Part shown: positions 18,158 to 27,106 of the stretch, piece after piece
Numbering within the stretch: the stretch's first letter is position 1
Layout: each line of letters opens with the position of its first letter
Assembly: GCA_017452785.1 (NCBI GenBank)
Contig: JAFTLT010000018.1
Coordinates: forward strand, 1 to 64,000
Reading direction: 5' to 3'
Source of the DNA: Clostridia bacterium
Lineage (GTDB): Bacteria > Bacillota > Clostridia > Oscillospirales > Acutalibacteraceae
DNA: 64,000 nucleotides
Program-made: the position numbers and the translations under genes
The notes under the pieces: generated by a model
Database searches by the model: none
The model's input: the letters and a program-made list of their open reading frames with translations, nothing else
What the model was told of the DNA's origin: nothing

Positions 18158-18985
18158 ATGAAAAATTTTCTTAAAGTTACATCCTGCCTTGCTCTGTCAG
18201 TAATAATCGGTGCAGGCGTGTGGCAGATATATGTTCGTCAGGCATCAAAGGACTATAACCTCATAACCCTTGACGAACCCGATATTGCTCCCGTTGCCAC
18301 TCAGGCGGTGGAGGCTGACATTGAGCTCAGCGAAATCACCATGCACTATGCAGTTTACGGCGATGAGGGTTATCCCCTGATTTTGGTTCACGGAAACGGC
18401 GGCGACAAAAATTCACTCAAAGAAGCGGCAGAGTACTTAGCAAATGACTATAAGGTTTATGTCATTGAAAGCCGCTGCCACGGTCAGAGCAGTAATGCGG
18501 ACAAAATATCCTATGACCTGATGGCAAAAGATATAAAGGAATTCATTGAGGCTATGGGTCTCGAAAAGCCTTATCTTATGGGACACAGCGACGGTGGTAT
18601 CAATGCCCTCACGGTGGCTTATACCTATCCTGATTTACTGGGTGCCTTCATTTCCTGCGGCGCAAACACCACCCCCGACACCTTCAAGCCTTATTTTCCC
18701 TTGGGCGTGAGAGCGATGAACCTTATAAAGCCGGATAAGCTTAACGATATGATGCTAACTCTGCCTCAGATGAACGCCGAACTGCTCTCAAAAATCACCT
18801 GCCCCGCCTATATAGTTGCAGGCGAATATGACATTATGTGGCTGTCGGATTCCGTGTTTATCCACGAGTGTATCCCCCACAGCAAAATTGCAATTATCAA
18901 AGGCGCAAACCATTCATCATATATCTCACAAAACGGCAAGCAGGCTTATACTTTGGCTAAAGAGTTTTTCGGGTCATTAGGTTGA
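18158..18985 (+). CDS. Alpha/beta-hydrolase with N-terminal membrane anchor
   Basis: 275 residues. An N-terminal hydrophobic segment (about 8-25) suggests a signal anchor, so the enzyme is probably extracytoplasmic. Fold markers: LVHGNGG (oxyanion HG), ESRCHGQSS, nucleophile elbow GHSDGG (Ser about 143), acid in AGEYDIMW, and His in KGANHSSY. This is the general esterase/lipase/haloperoxidase-like family; the substrate cannot be read from sequence. RBS AAAGGTGAT. Confidence 0.88.
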   Translation: MKNFLKVTSCLALSVIIGAGVWQIYVRQASKDYNLITLDEPDIAPVATQAVEADIELSEITMHYAVYGDEGYPLILVHGNGGDKNSLKEAAEYLANDYKVYVIESRCHGQSSNADKISYDLMAKDIKEFIEAMGLEKPYLMGHSDGGINALTVAYTYPDLLGAFISCGANTTPDTFKPYFPLGVRAMNLIKPDKLNDMMLTLPQMNAELLSKITCPAYIVAGEYDIMWLSDSVFIHECIPHSKIAIIKGANHSSYISQNGKQAYTLAKEFFGSLG

Positions 18986-19019
18986 CACCTTATTTTAAGA
19001 GACATAAGAGGATAAATCC

Positions 19020-19796
19020 ATGAATGACTTTTTACACAATTTATCACAAAAAGCCTACAGAACATTTCTGATATTGTGCGGATTGTTTTTCTTTATTTTC
19101 TATAGCTTATCTTTAATCACTATTGTTGACAAGCACATTTTTTCAGATGAATCCATAGCCGCTTTCAAATTCACATTATCTAATCTCATATTTTCACCCA
19201 TCTCTTTGTTTCTGGCATATATCAGTGTGCTGGTTATAATGTATATAGTCGGCGCAATAAAAAACCGTTCTTTCACAAAGCCGGATAAAAAGCTGTTTTT
19301 TAAATATGTTGCTTTGCTTGCAATTGTTGTTGCTGCAACCTTTGCTGCCATGCAGTTTCATACCGTTTTATATACTGACGGCCGTATAGTCTCAAATAAC
19401 TTTATAGAAAAGCTTTCTCCTGAATATACCGCCGAAGATTACAGCAAGGTTGTTTTCTACGGTGAAAGTGTCGGTTCATCTTCACCTAAACATGCTTCGA
19501 GAACATCTTTTCAGTTTTATATGCTTTTTCATCTTGACGAAGATAATTACATAGAGTTTTATCCCGAAGAATTCCGCAATAACAAGGCTATTCTTTCTCT
19601 GAGTAACACCTTAGCAGATAAATTTCATGTGTTACCCGAAGACGGTCTGCCTTTTAATGTCATAGTCAATATGAGTGAAAGCGAATATGAGCTATATAAT
19701 ATGATGTATGCAGGCAGAACAGCCACTGACGACTATTACGAAGAAGAAACCGAACAGAAGCATTATGCCTTTGACGGCTATTACGATTTCAGATAA
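19020..19796 (+). CDS. Hypothetical membrane protein
   Basis: 258 residues with three hydrophobic segments at about 15-40, 56-80 and 95-115, followed by an extracytoplasmic, acidic C-terminal domain of about 130 residues (LSPEYTAEDYSKVVFYGESVG). I do not recognise the family. It follows the hydrolase by 34 bp, probably in the same transcript. Confidence 0.7.
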   Translation: MNDFLHNLSQKAYRTFLILCGLFFFIFYSLSLITIVDKHIFSDESIAAFKFTLSNLIFSPISLFLAYISVLVIMYIVGAIKNRSFTKPDKKLFFKYVALLAIVVAATFAAMQFHTVLYTDGRIVSNNFIEKLSPEYTAEDYSKVVFYGESVGSSSPKHASRTSFQFYMLFHLDEDNYIEFYPEEFRNNKAILSLSNTLADKFHVLPEDGLPFNVIVNMSESEYELYNMMYAGRTATDDYYEEETEQKHYAFDGYYDFR

Positions 19797-19849
19797 ACCT
19801 AACCATTTCACAGGGCAGTCTGTTTTTGTCATATAATTTACAAATTCCC

Positions 19850-19878
19850 TTGACACTCTCATGTTTTAATGATATTAT
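19850..19878 (+). promoter_or_regulatory. Symporter promoter
   Basis: TTGACA (19850-19855), 17-bp spacer, TATTAT (19873-19878), about 40 bp before the symporter ATG. Confidence 0.7.
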
Positions 19879-19919
19879 ATCTTTATCGCTTTAAAACTTT
19901 AAAACAATGAGGTGTTTTT

Positions 19920-21434
19920 ATGCAAAATCAGGCAATCATTTGGGGTACCATTGCTGTCTATGTTATTTTCATCCTGACAGTCGGTATCCTCAGCTCAAAA
20001 AAATCCAAAAATATCAGTGACTTCACTGTCGGCGGCAGAAACGCAGGCGCATGGCTTTCCGCATTTTCTTACGGCACTGCATATTTCTCAGCTGTTATGT
20101 TCATCGGCTATGCCGGCGGCACAGGCTGGAAGTACGGCATATGGGGCATCCTACCCGGCATCGGCAATGCTGTTTTCGGTGCACTTCTTGCATGGATAGT
20201 TCTTGCCAACCGCACAAGAGATGTCACAAGACGCTTGGAAATCAAATCTATGCCCCAGCTTTTTGAAAAGCGTTTCGGCTCAAAAGCAATGAAAACCTTC
20301 TGCACAGCAGTAATATTCATCTTCCTTGTTCCCTATTCAGCCTCTGTTTATAAGGGACTTACAAGTGTGTGCAGTGTTCTTTTAGGTGTTGACGAAAGAG
20401 TATGCATGATAGTTATTGCCGTTGCTGCAGTGCTCATAGTTATTCTCGGCGGCTACGGTGCCACACTTAAAGCAGACGTTGTTCAGGGCAGCGTAATGCT
20501 CATAGGCGTTATCCTTCTTATCATTGCTGTTATGAGAAGTGACATTGTCGGCGGCTTCAGCGAAGGCATGAAGGCCATCACGCAGAAAACTCAGGAATTG
20601 GGTCTTACATCCTCAAGCCATGTCGGTCTTTGGGCAACTGTGCTTATGACCTCCTTCGGCACATGGGGTCTTCCTCAGATGGTACATAAATACTACGGCA
20701 TCAAGGATGAGCGTGAAGTTAAAAGAGGCACAATCATTTCTACTCTGTTCTGCTTTATTGTTGCAGGCGGCGGCTATTTTATCGGCTCACTTGCAAGACT
20801 CTTCTTCTCAGACCTCAGCGAAATTCCGGGTTCAGGTGCAGGCAAAACTGACTATCTCGTTCCCAACATGCTGGCTATGTCAGACATTTCCGAGGTACTC
20901 ATCGGCATTATCCTTGTGCTTTTGATTGCTGCATCCGTTTCAACTCTTGCTTCAGTTACCATCACAGCTTCCTCAACTCTCACAATGGACTTCATAAAAG
21001 CAAAGCTTGCAAAAAATATGGATGATGTAAAAACTGCATGGGTCACAAGAATAATGTGCGTTATCTTTGTTGTTATGTCTTATTTCATTGCAAACAGCAA
21101 CACACCCATTCTCGATATGATGTCCTATTCATGGGGTATCATCTCAGGCTCATTCCTTGCACCTTATATGATTTCACTCTATTGGAAAAAGCTCAATAAA
21201 ACAGGTGCATGGGCAGGTATGCTCGGCGGCTTCTTCACAGCTCTTCCGCCAGTTATTTGCAAGCTCTTCCTGCCCGAAGTATCACTCCCCGCATTCGGTG
21301 CTATCAAGGATATGGGCCCCCACTTCGCTTGTCTTGCAATGGTTATCTCATTAGTGCTTTGCTTTGCAGTAAGTGCTCTGACTCAGAAAAGCGAAAATGT
21401 CAATGAAGAATTTTATGCTAAATCAGCAGTTTAA
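19920..21434 (+). CDS. Sodium:solute symporter (SSS family)
   Basis: 504-residue integral membrane carrier with about 13 TM helices, of the SSS family (PutP/PanF/SglT fold). Typical features: N-terminal ISDFTVGGRNAGAW, FIGYAGGTGWKYG, and the central SVSTLASVTITASSTLTMDF segment that carries Na+-site Ser/Thr residues in this family. The substrate is not predictable from sequence alone; proline, pantothenate or an aromatic/organic acid are all possible. The gene lies immediately upstream of the paaK-ior cluster, suggesting uptake of an aromatic acid or amino acid for that pathway, though a hairpin separates the two. Confidence 0.9.
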   Translation: MQNQAIIWGTIAVYVIFILTVGILSSKKSKNISDFTVGGRNAGAWLSAFSYGTAYFSAVMFIGYAGGTGWKYGIWGILPGIGNAVFGALLAWIVLANRTRDVTRRLEIKSMPQLFEKRFGSKAMKTFCTAVIFIFLVPYSASVYKGLTSVCSVLLGVDERVCMIVIAVAAVLIVILGGYGATLKADVVQGSVMLIGVILLIIAVMRSDIVGGFSEGMKAITQKTQELGLTSSSHVGLWATVLMTSFGTWGLPQMVHKYYGIKDEREVKRGTIISTLFCFIVAGGGYFIGSLARLFFSDLSEIPGSGAGKTDYLVPNMLAMSDISEVLIGIILVLLIAASVSTLASVTITASSTLTMDFIKAKLAKNMDDVKTAWVTRIMCVIFVVMSYFIANSNTPILDMMSYSWGIISGSFLAPYMISLYWKKLNKTGAWAGMLGGFFTALPPVICKLFLPEVSLPAFGAIKDMGPHFACLAMVISLVLCFAVSALTQKSENVNEEFYAKSAV

Positions 21435-21486
21435 ATGACTAAAATTCTTTCAAAGAAATAATTTTTCACGTTGCTATAGTATAATT

Positions 21487-21525
21487 ACAGGTAATCCTAG
21501 TATTACAAGGTTACCTGTATTTTTT
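21487..21525 (+). terminator. Hairpin with U-tract between symporter and paaK
   Basis: Stem ACAGGTAA / TTACCTGT followed by TTTTTT. A TATAAT lies only a few bases upstream (about 21478-21483), so besides terminating the symporter mRNA it could act as a leader attenuator for the paaK-ior operon. Confidence 0.6.
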
Positions 21526-21546
21526 ATATACAGAAAGGAAACAGAT

Positions 21547-22866
21547 ATGAAACATCAGATATGGAATCCTGAAATGGAATGTATGAGCCGCAGTGACTTA
21601 AAGGCACTTCAGCTTGAAAGACTTAAGGCTCTCGTTGACTACTGTGACAAAAACAGCAAATTTTATCACGATCGCTTTGAAAAGCACGGCATCACTGCCG
21701 ATAAAATCAAAACCCTCTCGGATATTCAGTATATCCCCTACACTACGAAGGATAACCTTCGTGATACATACCCCTTCGGCATGCTCTCAGTGCCTCAGAA
21801 AAAAATAGTACGCGTTCACGCTTCCTCAGGCACCACAGGCAACCCCACCGTTGTAGCTTACACCAGAGAAGATCTTGACAACTGGAGTGAGCAGGTTGCC
21901 CGTCTTGTTTATGCCGCAGGTGCAAACGATGAAAGCATTGTTCAGATTTGCTTTGGCTACGGCATGTTCACAGGTGCTCTCGGTCTTCACTACGGTCTTG
22001 AAAGAATAGGCGCAACCGTTGTTCCCACTTCATCAGGCAACACAGAAAAGCAGCTTAAGTTCATGCGTGATTTCGGCACCGACACAATTGTTGCAACCCC
22101 CTCATATTGCTTATATCTTGCAGAAAGTGCAAGAGAAAGAGGAATTGAATTCCCCATGGACAGCTATAAGCTGAAGCTCGGTCTTTTAGGCAGTGAGGGC
22201 TGCACACCCGAAATGAGAAAGCAAATTGAAGACAGTTGGGGCGGCGGTTTCTTCTGCACAGACAACTACGGCATGAGTGAGCTTAACGGTCCGGGCATGT
22301 CAGGTGAATGTCTTATGCGTGACGGCCTTCACATTAACGAGGACCACTTCTACTGTGAGGTCATTGACCCGAAAACAGGTGAGGTTCTTCCCGAAGGCAG
22401 TGAAGGTGAGCTTGTTGTCACCAACCTCACCAAGAGAGGTCTTCCAATTCTTCGCTACAGAACAAAGGATATTACAAAAATCAACTATGAGCCTTGCGAG
22501 TGCGGCAGAACAACTGCAAGAATGCACAAAATCATCGGCAGAAGCGACGATATGCTTAAAATCCGTGGCGTAAATGTCTTCCCTTCACAGGTTGAAAGTG
22601 CCCTCATCGGCATCAACTCAATCAGCCCCCACTATCAGCTTGTTGTTCGCCGTGAAGGCTTTGCAGATACTCTTGAGGTGCGTGTTGAGCTTATTGACGC
22701 CACTCTGCTTGAAAAGTACAGCGAGCTCGAAAAGCTGAGAAAGAATATTCACGACAAGATAAAGAATATCCTAGGCATTGAAATCAAGGTAAGCCTTGTT
22801 GAGCCTAAAACTATAGAACGCTTCACAGGCAAGGCTCAGAGAGTGCTTGACCTGAGAAATAAATAA
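21547..22866 (+). CDS. paaK: Phenylacetate-CoA ligase-type AMP-forming ligase (first copy)
   Basis: 439 residues of the PaaK branch of adenylate-forming enzymes, converting an arylacetate, CoA and ATP to aryl-acetyl-CoA, AMP and PPi. The ATP loop is HASSGTTGNPTVV; other markers are DNYGMSELNGPGMSGEC, LPILRYRTKDIT, the Cys-containing CECGRTTARM, and IIGRSDDMLKIRGVNVFPSQVE. First gene of a five-gene operon paaK-iorA-iorB-paaK-ACT. With IorAB it could form or use phenylacetyl-, indoleacetyl- or 4-hydroxyphenylacetyl-CoA. Confidence 0.93.
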   Translation: MKHQIWNPEMECMSRSDLKALQLERLKALVDYCDKNSKFYHDRFEKHGITADKIKTLSDIQYIPYTTKDNLRDTYPFGMLSVPQKKIVRVHASSGTTGNPTVVAYTREDLDNWSEQVARLVYAAGANDESIVQICFGYGMFTGALGLHYGLERIGATVVPTSSGNTEKQLKFMRDFGTDTIVATPSYCLYLAESARERGIEFPMDSYKLKLGLLGSEGCTPEMRKQIEDSWGGGFFCTDNYGMSELNGPGMSGECLMRDGLHINEDHFYCEVIDPKTGEVLPEGSEGELVVTNLTKRGLPILRYRTKDITKINYEPCECGRTTARMHKIIGRSDDMLKIRGVNVFPSQVESALIGINSISPHYQLVVRREGFADTLEVRVELIDATLLEKYSELEKLRKNIHDKIKNILGIEIKVSLVEPKTIERFTGKAQRVLDLRNK

Positions 22867-22887
22867 AATCAAGTAGATACATAAAAA

Positions 22888-24660
22888 ATGAAAAAAGCTC
22901 TTATGCTCGGTAATGAGGCTGTTGCAAGAGGTCTTTATGAAGCAGGCGTAACCGTTGTTTCATCATACCCGGGCACACCCAGCACCGAAATAACAGAACA
23001 TGTAACAAAATATGATGAAATCTACAGCGAGTGGGCACCTAACGAAAAGGTAGCCTTCGAGGTAGCTTTCGGTGCCGCAACCGGCGGTGCAAGAAGCTTC
23101 TGTGCTATGAAGCACGTTGGTCTCAATGTTGCTGCAGACCCCCTTTACACTGCATCTTACATAGGTGTAAACGGCGGTATGGTCTGTGCTGTTGCAGATG
23201 ACCCCGGCATGCACTCAAGCCAGAATGAGCAGGACTCACGCCATCACGCTATTGCTTCCAAAACTCCTATGCTTGAGCCCTCAGACTCAGCCGAATGCTC
23301 ACGCTTCACTTCTCTTGGCTATGAGCTTTCAGAGCGCTTTGGCACACCTATACTCCTTCGTCTTTCAACAAGAGTTTCTCACGCACGCTCACTCGTTGAG
23401 CTTGCAGACAGAAATGAAGTCGGCGTTAAGGATTATAAAAAGGATGTTATGAAAAATGTTATGATGCCGGCTATGGCAAGAGGCGCTCATGTCAGAGTTG
23501 AGCAGAGGCTTCTTGATATGGCAAAGTTCGCAGACACAGAAGCTGTAGAACTGGGTATCAACACTGTAGAATATAATGACACAAAAATCGGCATCATCGC
23601 CGCAGGTACGTCTTTTGTTTATGCTCACGAAGCAATGGGCGAAAAGGCAAGCTATCTTAAGCTCGGCATGGTGAATCCTCTGCCCACACAGCTTATCAAA
23701 GACTTTGCCTCAAAGGTTGATGAGGTTATTGTCATTGAAGAGCTCGACGATATTATCGAAACTCATTGCATCAAAATCGGTGTTAAGGTCAAGGGCAAAG
23801 AATTATTCTCACGCCTTGGCGAATTCTCTCAAGCAACAGTTTCTGCCGCACTTAAAAATGACAGTGCCGACTTTGAAAGCTTCGACGAAGAAATTCCTGC
23901 ACGTCCTCCCGTGCTCTGTGCAGGCTGTCCCCACAGAGGTCTTTACTATGCTCTCAAGGGTATGGGCCTTTATGTCAGCGGTGACATCGGCTGCTACACC
24001 CTCGGTGCTCAGGCTCCCCTTTCAATGATGGATTCCTGTGTATGTATGGGCGCATCAATCAGCGGTCTTCACGGCTTCAATGTGGCAAGAGGCAAAGAGC
24101 AGGCAAAAAAGAGCGTTGCCGTTATAGGCGACTCAACCTTTATCCACTCAGGCATCACAGGTCTTATCGATATTGCATATAACAAGGGCTTCTCAACTGT
24201 TATTGTTCTCGACAATTCAATCACAGGCATGACAGGTCATCAGAATAACCCTGCAAACGGTCTCACAATCAAGGGCGACCCCACAGTTGCCGTTAACCTT
24301 GAAGCTCTTGCAAAAGCAGTGGGATTCAGTAATGTGGTTGTTGTTGACCCCTTTGATATTGAGGGAACAAAAGCCACTGTAAAGGCTGAGCTCCAAAAAG
24401 AAGAGCCCTCACTTATCATTTCAAGACGACCCTGCGCACTGCTGAAATCGGTCAAGCACTCAGCCCCCGTTAAAATCAACGCTGATAAATGCATTGGCTG
24501 CAAGGCTTGTCTTAATGTAGGCTGTCCCGCCCTTTCACAAACCAAGCGTGAAAACGGCAAATCTCTTGCAGTCATTGATAACACTCAGTGCGTTGGCTGC
24601 GGAGTTTGCGCATCAGCCTGCAAATTCGGTGCAATAGAAAAAGGAGGTAATGACTTATGA
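22888..24660 (+). CDS. iorA: Indolepyruvate:ferredoxin oxidoreductase, alpha subunit
   Basis: 590-residue large subunit of the thiamine-diphosphate, iron-sulfur 2-oxoacid oxidoreductase specific for aryl pyruvates. Order: N-terminal pyrimidine-binding-type domain (GNEAVARGLYEAGVTVVSSYPGTPSTE), middle domain, TPP-binding domain (GDIGCYTLG, GDSTFIHSGITGL, DNSITGMTGHQ) and a C-terminal ferredoxin domain with two 4Fe-4S motifs, CIGCKACLNVGCP and CVGCGVCASACK. The first cluster has the altered C-x2-C-x2-C-x4-C spacing usual in IorA. Its stop overlaps the iorB start (ATGA). Confidence 0.96.
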   Translation: MKKALMLGNEAVARGLYEAGVTVVSSYPGTPSTEITEHVTKYDEIYSEWAPNEKVAFEVAFGAATGGARSFCAMKHVGLNVAADPLYTASYIGVNGGMVCAVADDPGMHSSQNEQDSRHHAIASKTPMLEPSDSAECSRFTSLGYELSERFGTPILLRLSTRVSHARSLVELADRNEVGVKDYKKDVMKNVMMPAMARGAHVRVEQRLLDMAKFADTEAVELGINTVEYNDTKIGIIAAGTSFVYAHEAMGEKASYLKLGMVNPLPTQLIKDFASKVDEVIVIEELDDIIETHCIKIGVKVKGKELFSRLGEFSQATVSAALKNDSADFESFDEEIPARPPVLCAGCPHRGLYYALKGMGLYVSGDIGCYTLGAQAPLSMMDSCVCMGASISGLHGFNVARGKEQAKKSVAVIGDSTFIHSGITGLIDIAYNKGFSTVIVLDNSITGMTGHQNNPANGLTIKGDPTVAVNLEALAKAVGFSNVVVVDPFDIEGTKATVKAELQKEEPSLIISRRPCALLKSVKHSAPVKINADKCIGCKACLNVGCPALSQTKRENGKSLAVIDNTQCVGCGVCASACKFGAIEKGGNDL

Positions 24661-25232
24661 CAACTAAAAATATTCTCATAGTCGGTGTCGGCGGTCAGGG
24701 TACTCTTTTAGCTTCAAAACTTATGGGCAAATGCTTCACGGAGCTTGGCTATGATGTGAAAGTAAGTGAAGTTCATGGCATGAGCCAGCGTGGCGGCAGT
24801 GTTGTAACCTATGTCAGATACGGTGAAAAGGTTTATTCCCCTGTTATTGAAAAGGGCGAAGCTGACATCATCATCTCTTTTGAACAGCTTGAAAGTGCAA
24901 GATGGCTCCCCTATCTCAAAAAGGGCGGTGTTCTCATTTCAAGCACTCAGAAAATTGACCCTATGCCTGTTATTATGGGCAAGGCTGCTTATCCTGAAGA
25001 TATACTTTCAAAGCTCAGCGAAAAGGATATAAGACTGGTTTCCCTTGACGCTCTTTCACTTGCAATTAAGGCAGGCACACCCAAGTGTGCAAACATTGTT
25101 CTTCTGGGTGCTGCAGTTCAGTTCCTCGGCATCGACAAAGAGATGTGGGTGGACATCATTCGCTCAACAGTACCCCCGAAGACAATTGACATAAATCTTA
25201 AAGCTTTCGAGCTTGGATATAATGCAAACTGA
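24657..25232 (+). CDS. iorB: Indolepyruvate:ferredoxin oxidoreductase, beta subunit
   Basis: 191-residue small (gamma-domain) subunit; starts with ILIVGVGGQGTLLASKLMG and contains the family's SEVHGMSQRGGSVVTYVRYG. It forms the heterodimer with IorA. The 4-bp overlap with iorA shows translational coupling. Confidence 0.95.
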   Translation: MTTKNILIVGVGGQGTLLASKLMGKCFTELGYDVKVSEVHGMSQRGGSVVTYVRYGEKVYSPVIEKGEADIIISFEQLESARWLPYLKKGGVLISSTQKIDPMPVIMGKAAYPEDILSKLSEKDIRLVSLDALSLAIKAGTPKCANIVLLGAAVQFLGIDKEMWVDIIRSTVPPKTIDINLKAFELGYNAN

Positions 25233-25267
25233 ATGAAGAAAACAAAAAAAGAAAGGATCTGATTTCT

Positions 25268-26566
25268 ATGTCAATCTTTAAGCCCGAAATTGAATGTGCT
25301 TCAAGGACTTATCTTCATGCACTTCAATCCGAAAAACTCGTAAAAATGGTAGAAAACGCTTATAACAACGTCCCCTTCTACAAAAAGAAATTCGATGAAA
25401 TGGGTCTTAAGCCTGAGGATATTAAGTCAATTGACGATATTTCAAAGCTCCCCTTCACCGTAAAAACTGACCTTCGTGACAACTATCCCTTCGGTCTTTT
25501 TGCAAGACCTCAGAGTGATATTGTCCGCATCCATGCTTCTTCAGGCACCACAGGCAAGGCAACCGTTGTCGGCTACACTCAGAACGACATTGACGTCTGG
25601 GCAGACGGTGCTGCAAGAGCTATCTGTGCTGCAGGCGGCACAAAAGACGACATCATCCATGTTTCCTACGGCTACGGCCTTTTCACAGGAGGTCTCGGTC
25701 TTCACTACGGTGCTGAATATATGGGCGCTACTGCGCTTCCCGTTTCATCAGGTAACACAAACCGTCAGATTCAGCTTCTTCAGGACTTCGGTTCAGACAT
25801 TATCTGCTGCACACCCTCATACGCTATGTTTATAGGTGAAACAGTCAGGGATAAGGGCATCGACCCCAAAACACTCAAGTTGCGTGCAGGCATCTTCGGT
25901 GCAGAGCCTTGGACAGACGAAATGAGACACGAAATCGAAAGACTCCTTGACATCAAGGCTTACGATATCTACGGTCTTTCAGAAATCGCAGGTCCCGGCG
26001 TTTCATATGACTGTGAATGCCAGAACGGTATGCACGTTTGCGAAGACTACTTCTACCCCGAAATCATCGATCCCGATACTCTTGAGGTTCTTCCCGACGG
26101 CGAATACGGCGAGCTTGTTTTCACCTGCATAGGCAAAGAGGCTCTTCCTCTTATCAGATACCGCACAAGAGACATATGTGCTCTCACAAGAGAAAAATGT
26201 GCCTGCGGCAGAACAACGGTCAGAATGGCAAAGCCCAGAGGCAGAAGCGACGATATGCTTATTATCCGTGGCATCAATGTGTTCCCCTCACAGGTTGAGC
26301 ATGTTCTTCTTTCACTTGATATGACACCTAACTATCTCATTATCGTTGACCGTAAAAACAATCTTGACACAATGGAGGTTCAGGTTGAAATGATGCCCGA
26401 AATGTTCTCTGATACAGTCAAGTCACTTGAATCAACAGAGAAGAAAATTGAAGCAGCACTTCAGTCCACTCTTAATGTACACGCCAAGGTTCGCCTTATG
26501 GAGCCGGGTACTCTTCCTCGCAGTGAAGGCAAGGCTAAGCGTGTAATCGACAACAGAAAGTTCTAA
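25268..26566 (+). CDS. paaK: Phenylacetate-CoA ligase-type AMP-forming ligase (second copy)
   Basis: 432 residues, a divergent paralogue of the enzyme at 21547. Shared motifs: HASSGTTGKATVV, YGLSEIAGPGVSYDC, LPLIRYRTRDIC, CACGRTTVRM and RGRSDDMLIIRGINVFPSQVE. RBS GAAAGGA. The duplication around iorAB suggests two acyl specificities (for example indoleacetate and phenylacetate), which is inference. Confidence 0.93.
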   Translation: MSIFKPEIECASRTYLHALQSEKLVKMVENAYNNVPFYKKKFDEMGLKPEDIKSIDDISKLPFTVKTDLRDNYPFGLFARPQSDIVRIHASSGTTGKATVVGYTQNDIDVWADGAARAICAAGGTKDDIIHVSYGYGLFTGGLGLHYGAEYMGATALPVSSGNTNRQIQLLQDFGSDIICCTPSYAMFIGETVRDKGIDPKTLKLRAGIFGAEPWTDEMRHEIERLLDIKAYDIYGLSEIAGPGVSYDCECQNGMHVCEDYFYPEIIDPDTLEVLPDGEYGELVFTCIGKEALPLIRYRTRDICALTREKCACGRTTVRMAKPRGRSDDMLIIRGINVFPSQVEHVLLSLDMTPNYLIIVDRKNNLDTMEVQVEMMPEMFSDTVKSLESTEKKIEAALQSTLNVHAKVRLMEPGTLPRSEGKAKRVIDNRKF

Positions 26567-26605
26567 GAAAAAACTTAAATAACCATAAGAAAAGGAGAAA
26601 ATATT

Positions 26606-27040
26606 ATGATTATCAAGCAGATTTCCATCTTCGTTGAAAACAAAAAGGGCAGACTTGCCGAGATAACCGAAACAATTGCAAAGTCAGGTGCCAACATCAG
26701 AGCCCTTTCAATTGCCGACACAACAGACTTTGGCATTCTTCGTCTTATTGTTGATAAGCCTGACGAAGCAGCTGCATCACTCAAAGAAGCAGGCATCACC
26801 GTTTCAGTAACAAATGTTATTGCTATCGGCATTGACGACACACCGGGTGCTTTCTCAGTTCCCATGCGCATTCTTTCCGATGCAGAAATCGATGTTGAAT
26901 ATATGTATGCCTTCATCACAAGAAAGAGCGAAAAGGCTTATGTTATTCTTCGTGTTGCCGATAACGATGCTGCAGCTAAAGTCCTTCTCGATAAGGGCGT
27001 TGAGCTGCTTGATGAAGAAGGCTTCCACAGCATGATGTAA
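26606..27040 (+). CDS. Tandem ACT-domain protein
   Basis: 144 residues made of two ACT domains (KQISIFVENKKGRLAEITE at the start; VPMRILSDAEIDVEYMYAF in the second). ACT pairs bind amino acids, and proteins of this type regularly close paaK-ior operons. It probably senses an aromatic amino acid and modulates the ligases. RBS AAAGGAG; last gene before a strong terminator. Confidence 0.9.
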   Translation: MIIKQISIFVENKKGRLAEITETIAKSGANIRALSIADTTDFGILRLIVDKPDEAAASLKEAGITVSVTNVIAIGIDDTPGAFSVPMRILSDAEIDVEYMYAFITRKSEKAYVILRVADNDAAAKVLLDKGVELLDEEGFHSMM

Positions 27041-27048
27041 TTTTTTCA

Positions 27049-27083
27049 GGGCAAGGGTACCACAGTGTACCTTTGCCCTTTTT
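27049..27083 (+). terminator. Terminator of the paaK-ior-ACT operon
   Basis: Stem GGGCAAGGGTAC / GTACCTTTGCCC with a 6-nt loop followed by TTTTTA. Confidence 0.85.
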
Positions 27084-27106
27084 ATCTTTCTAAGGAGAAT
27101 CCCCTG

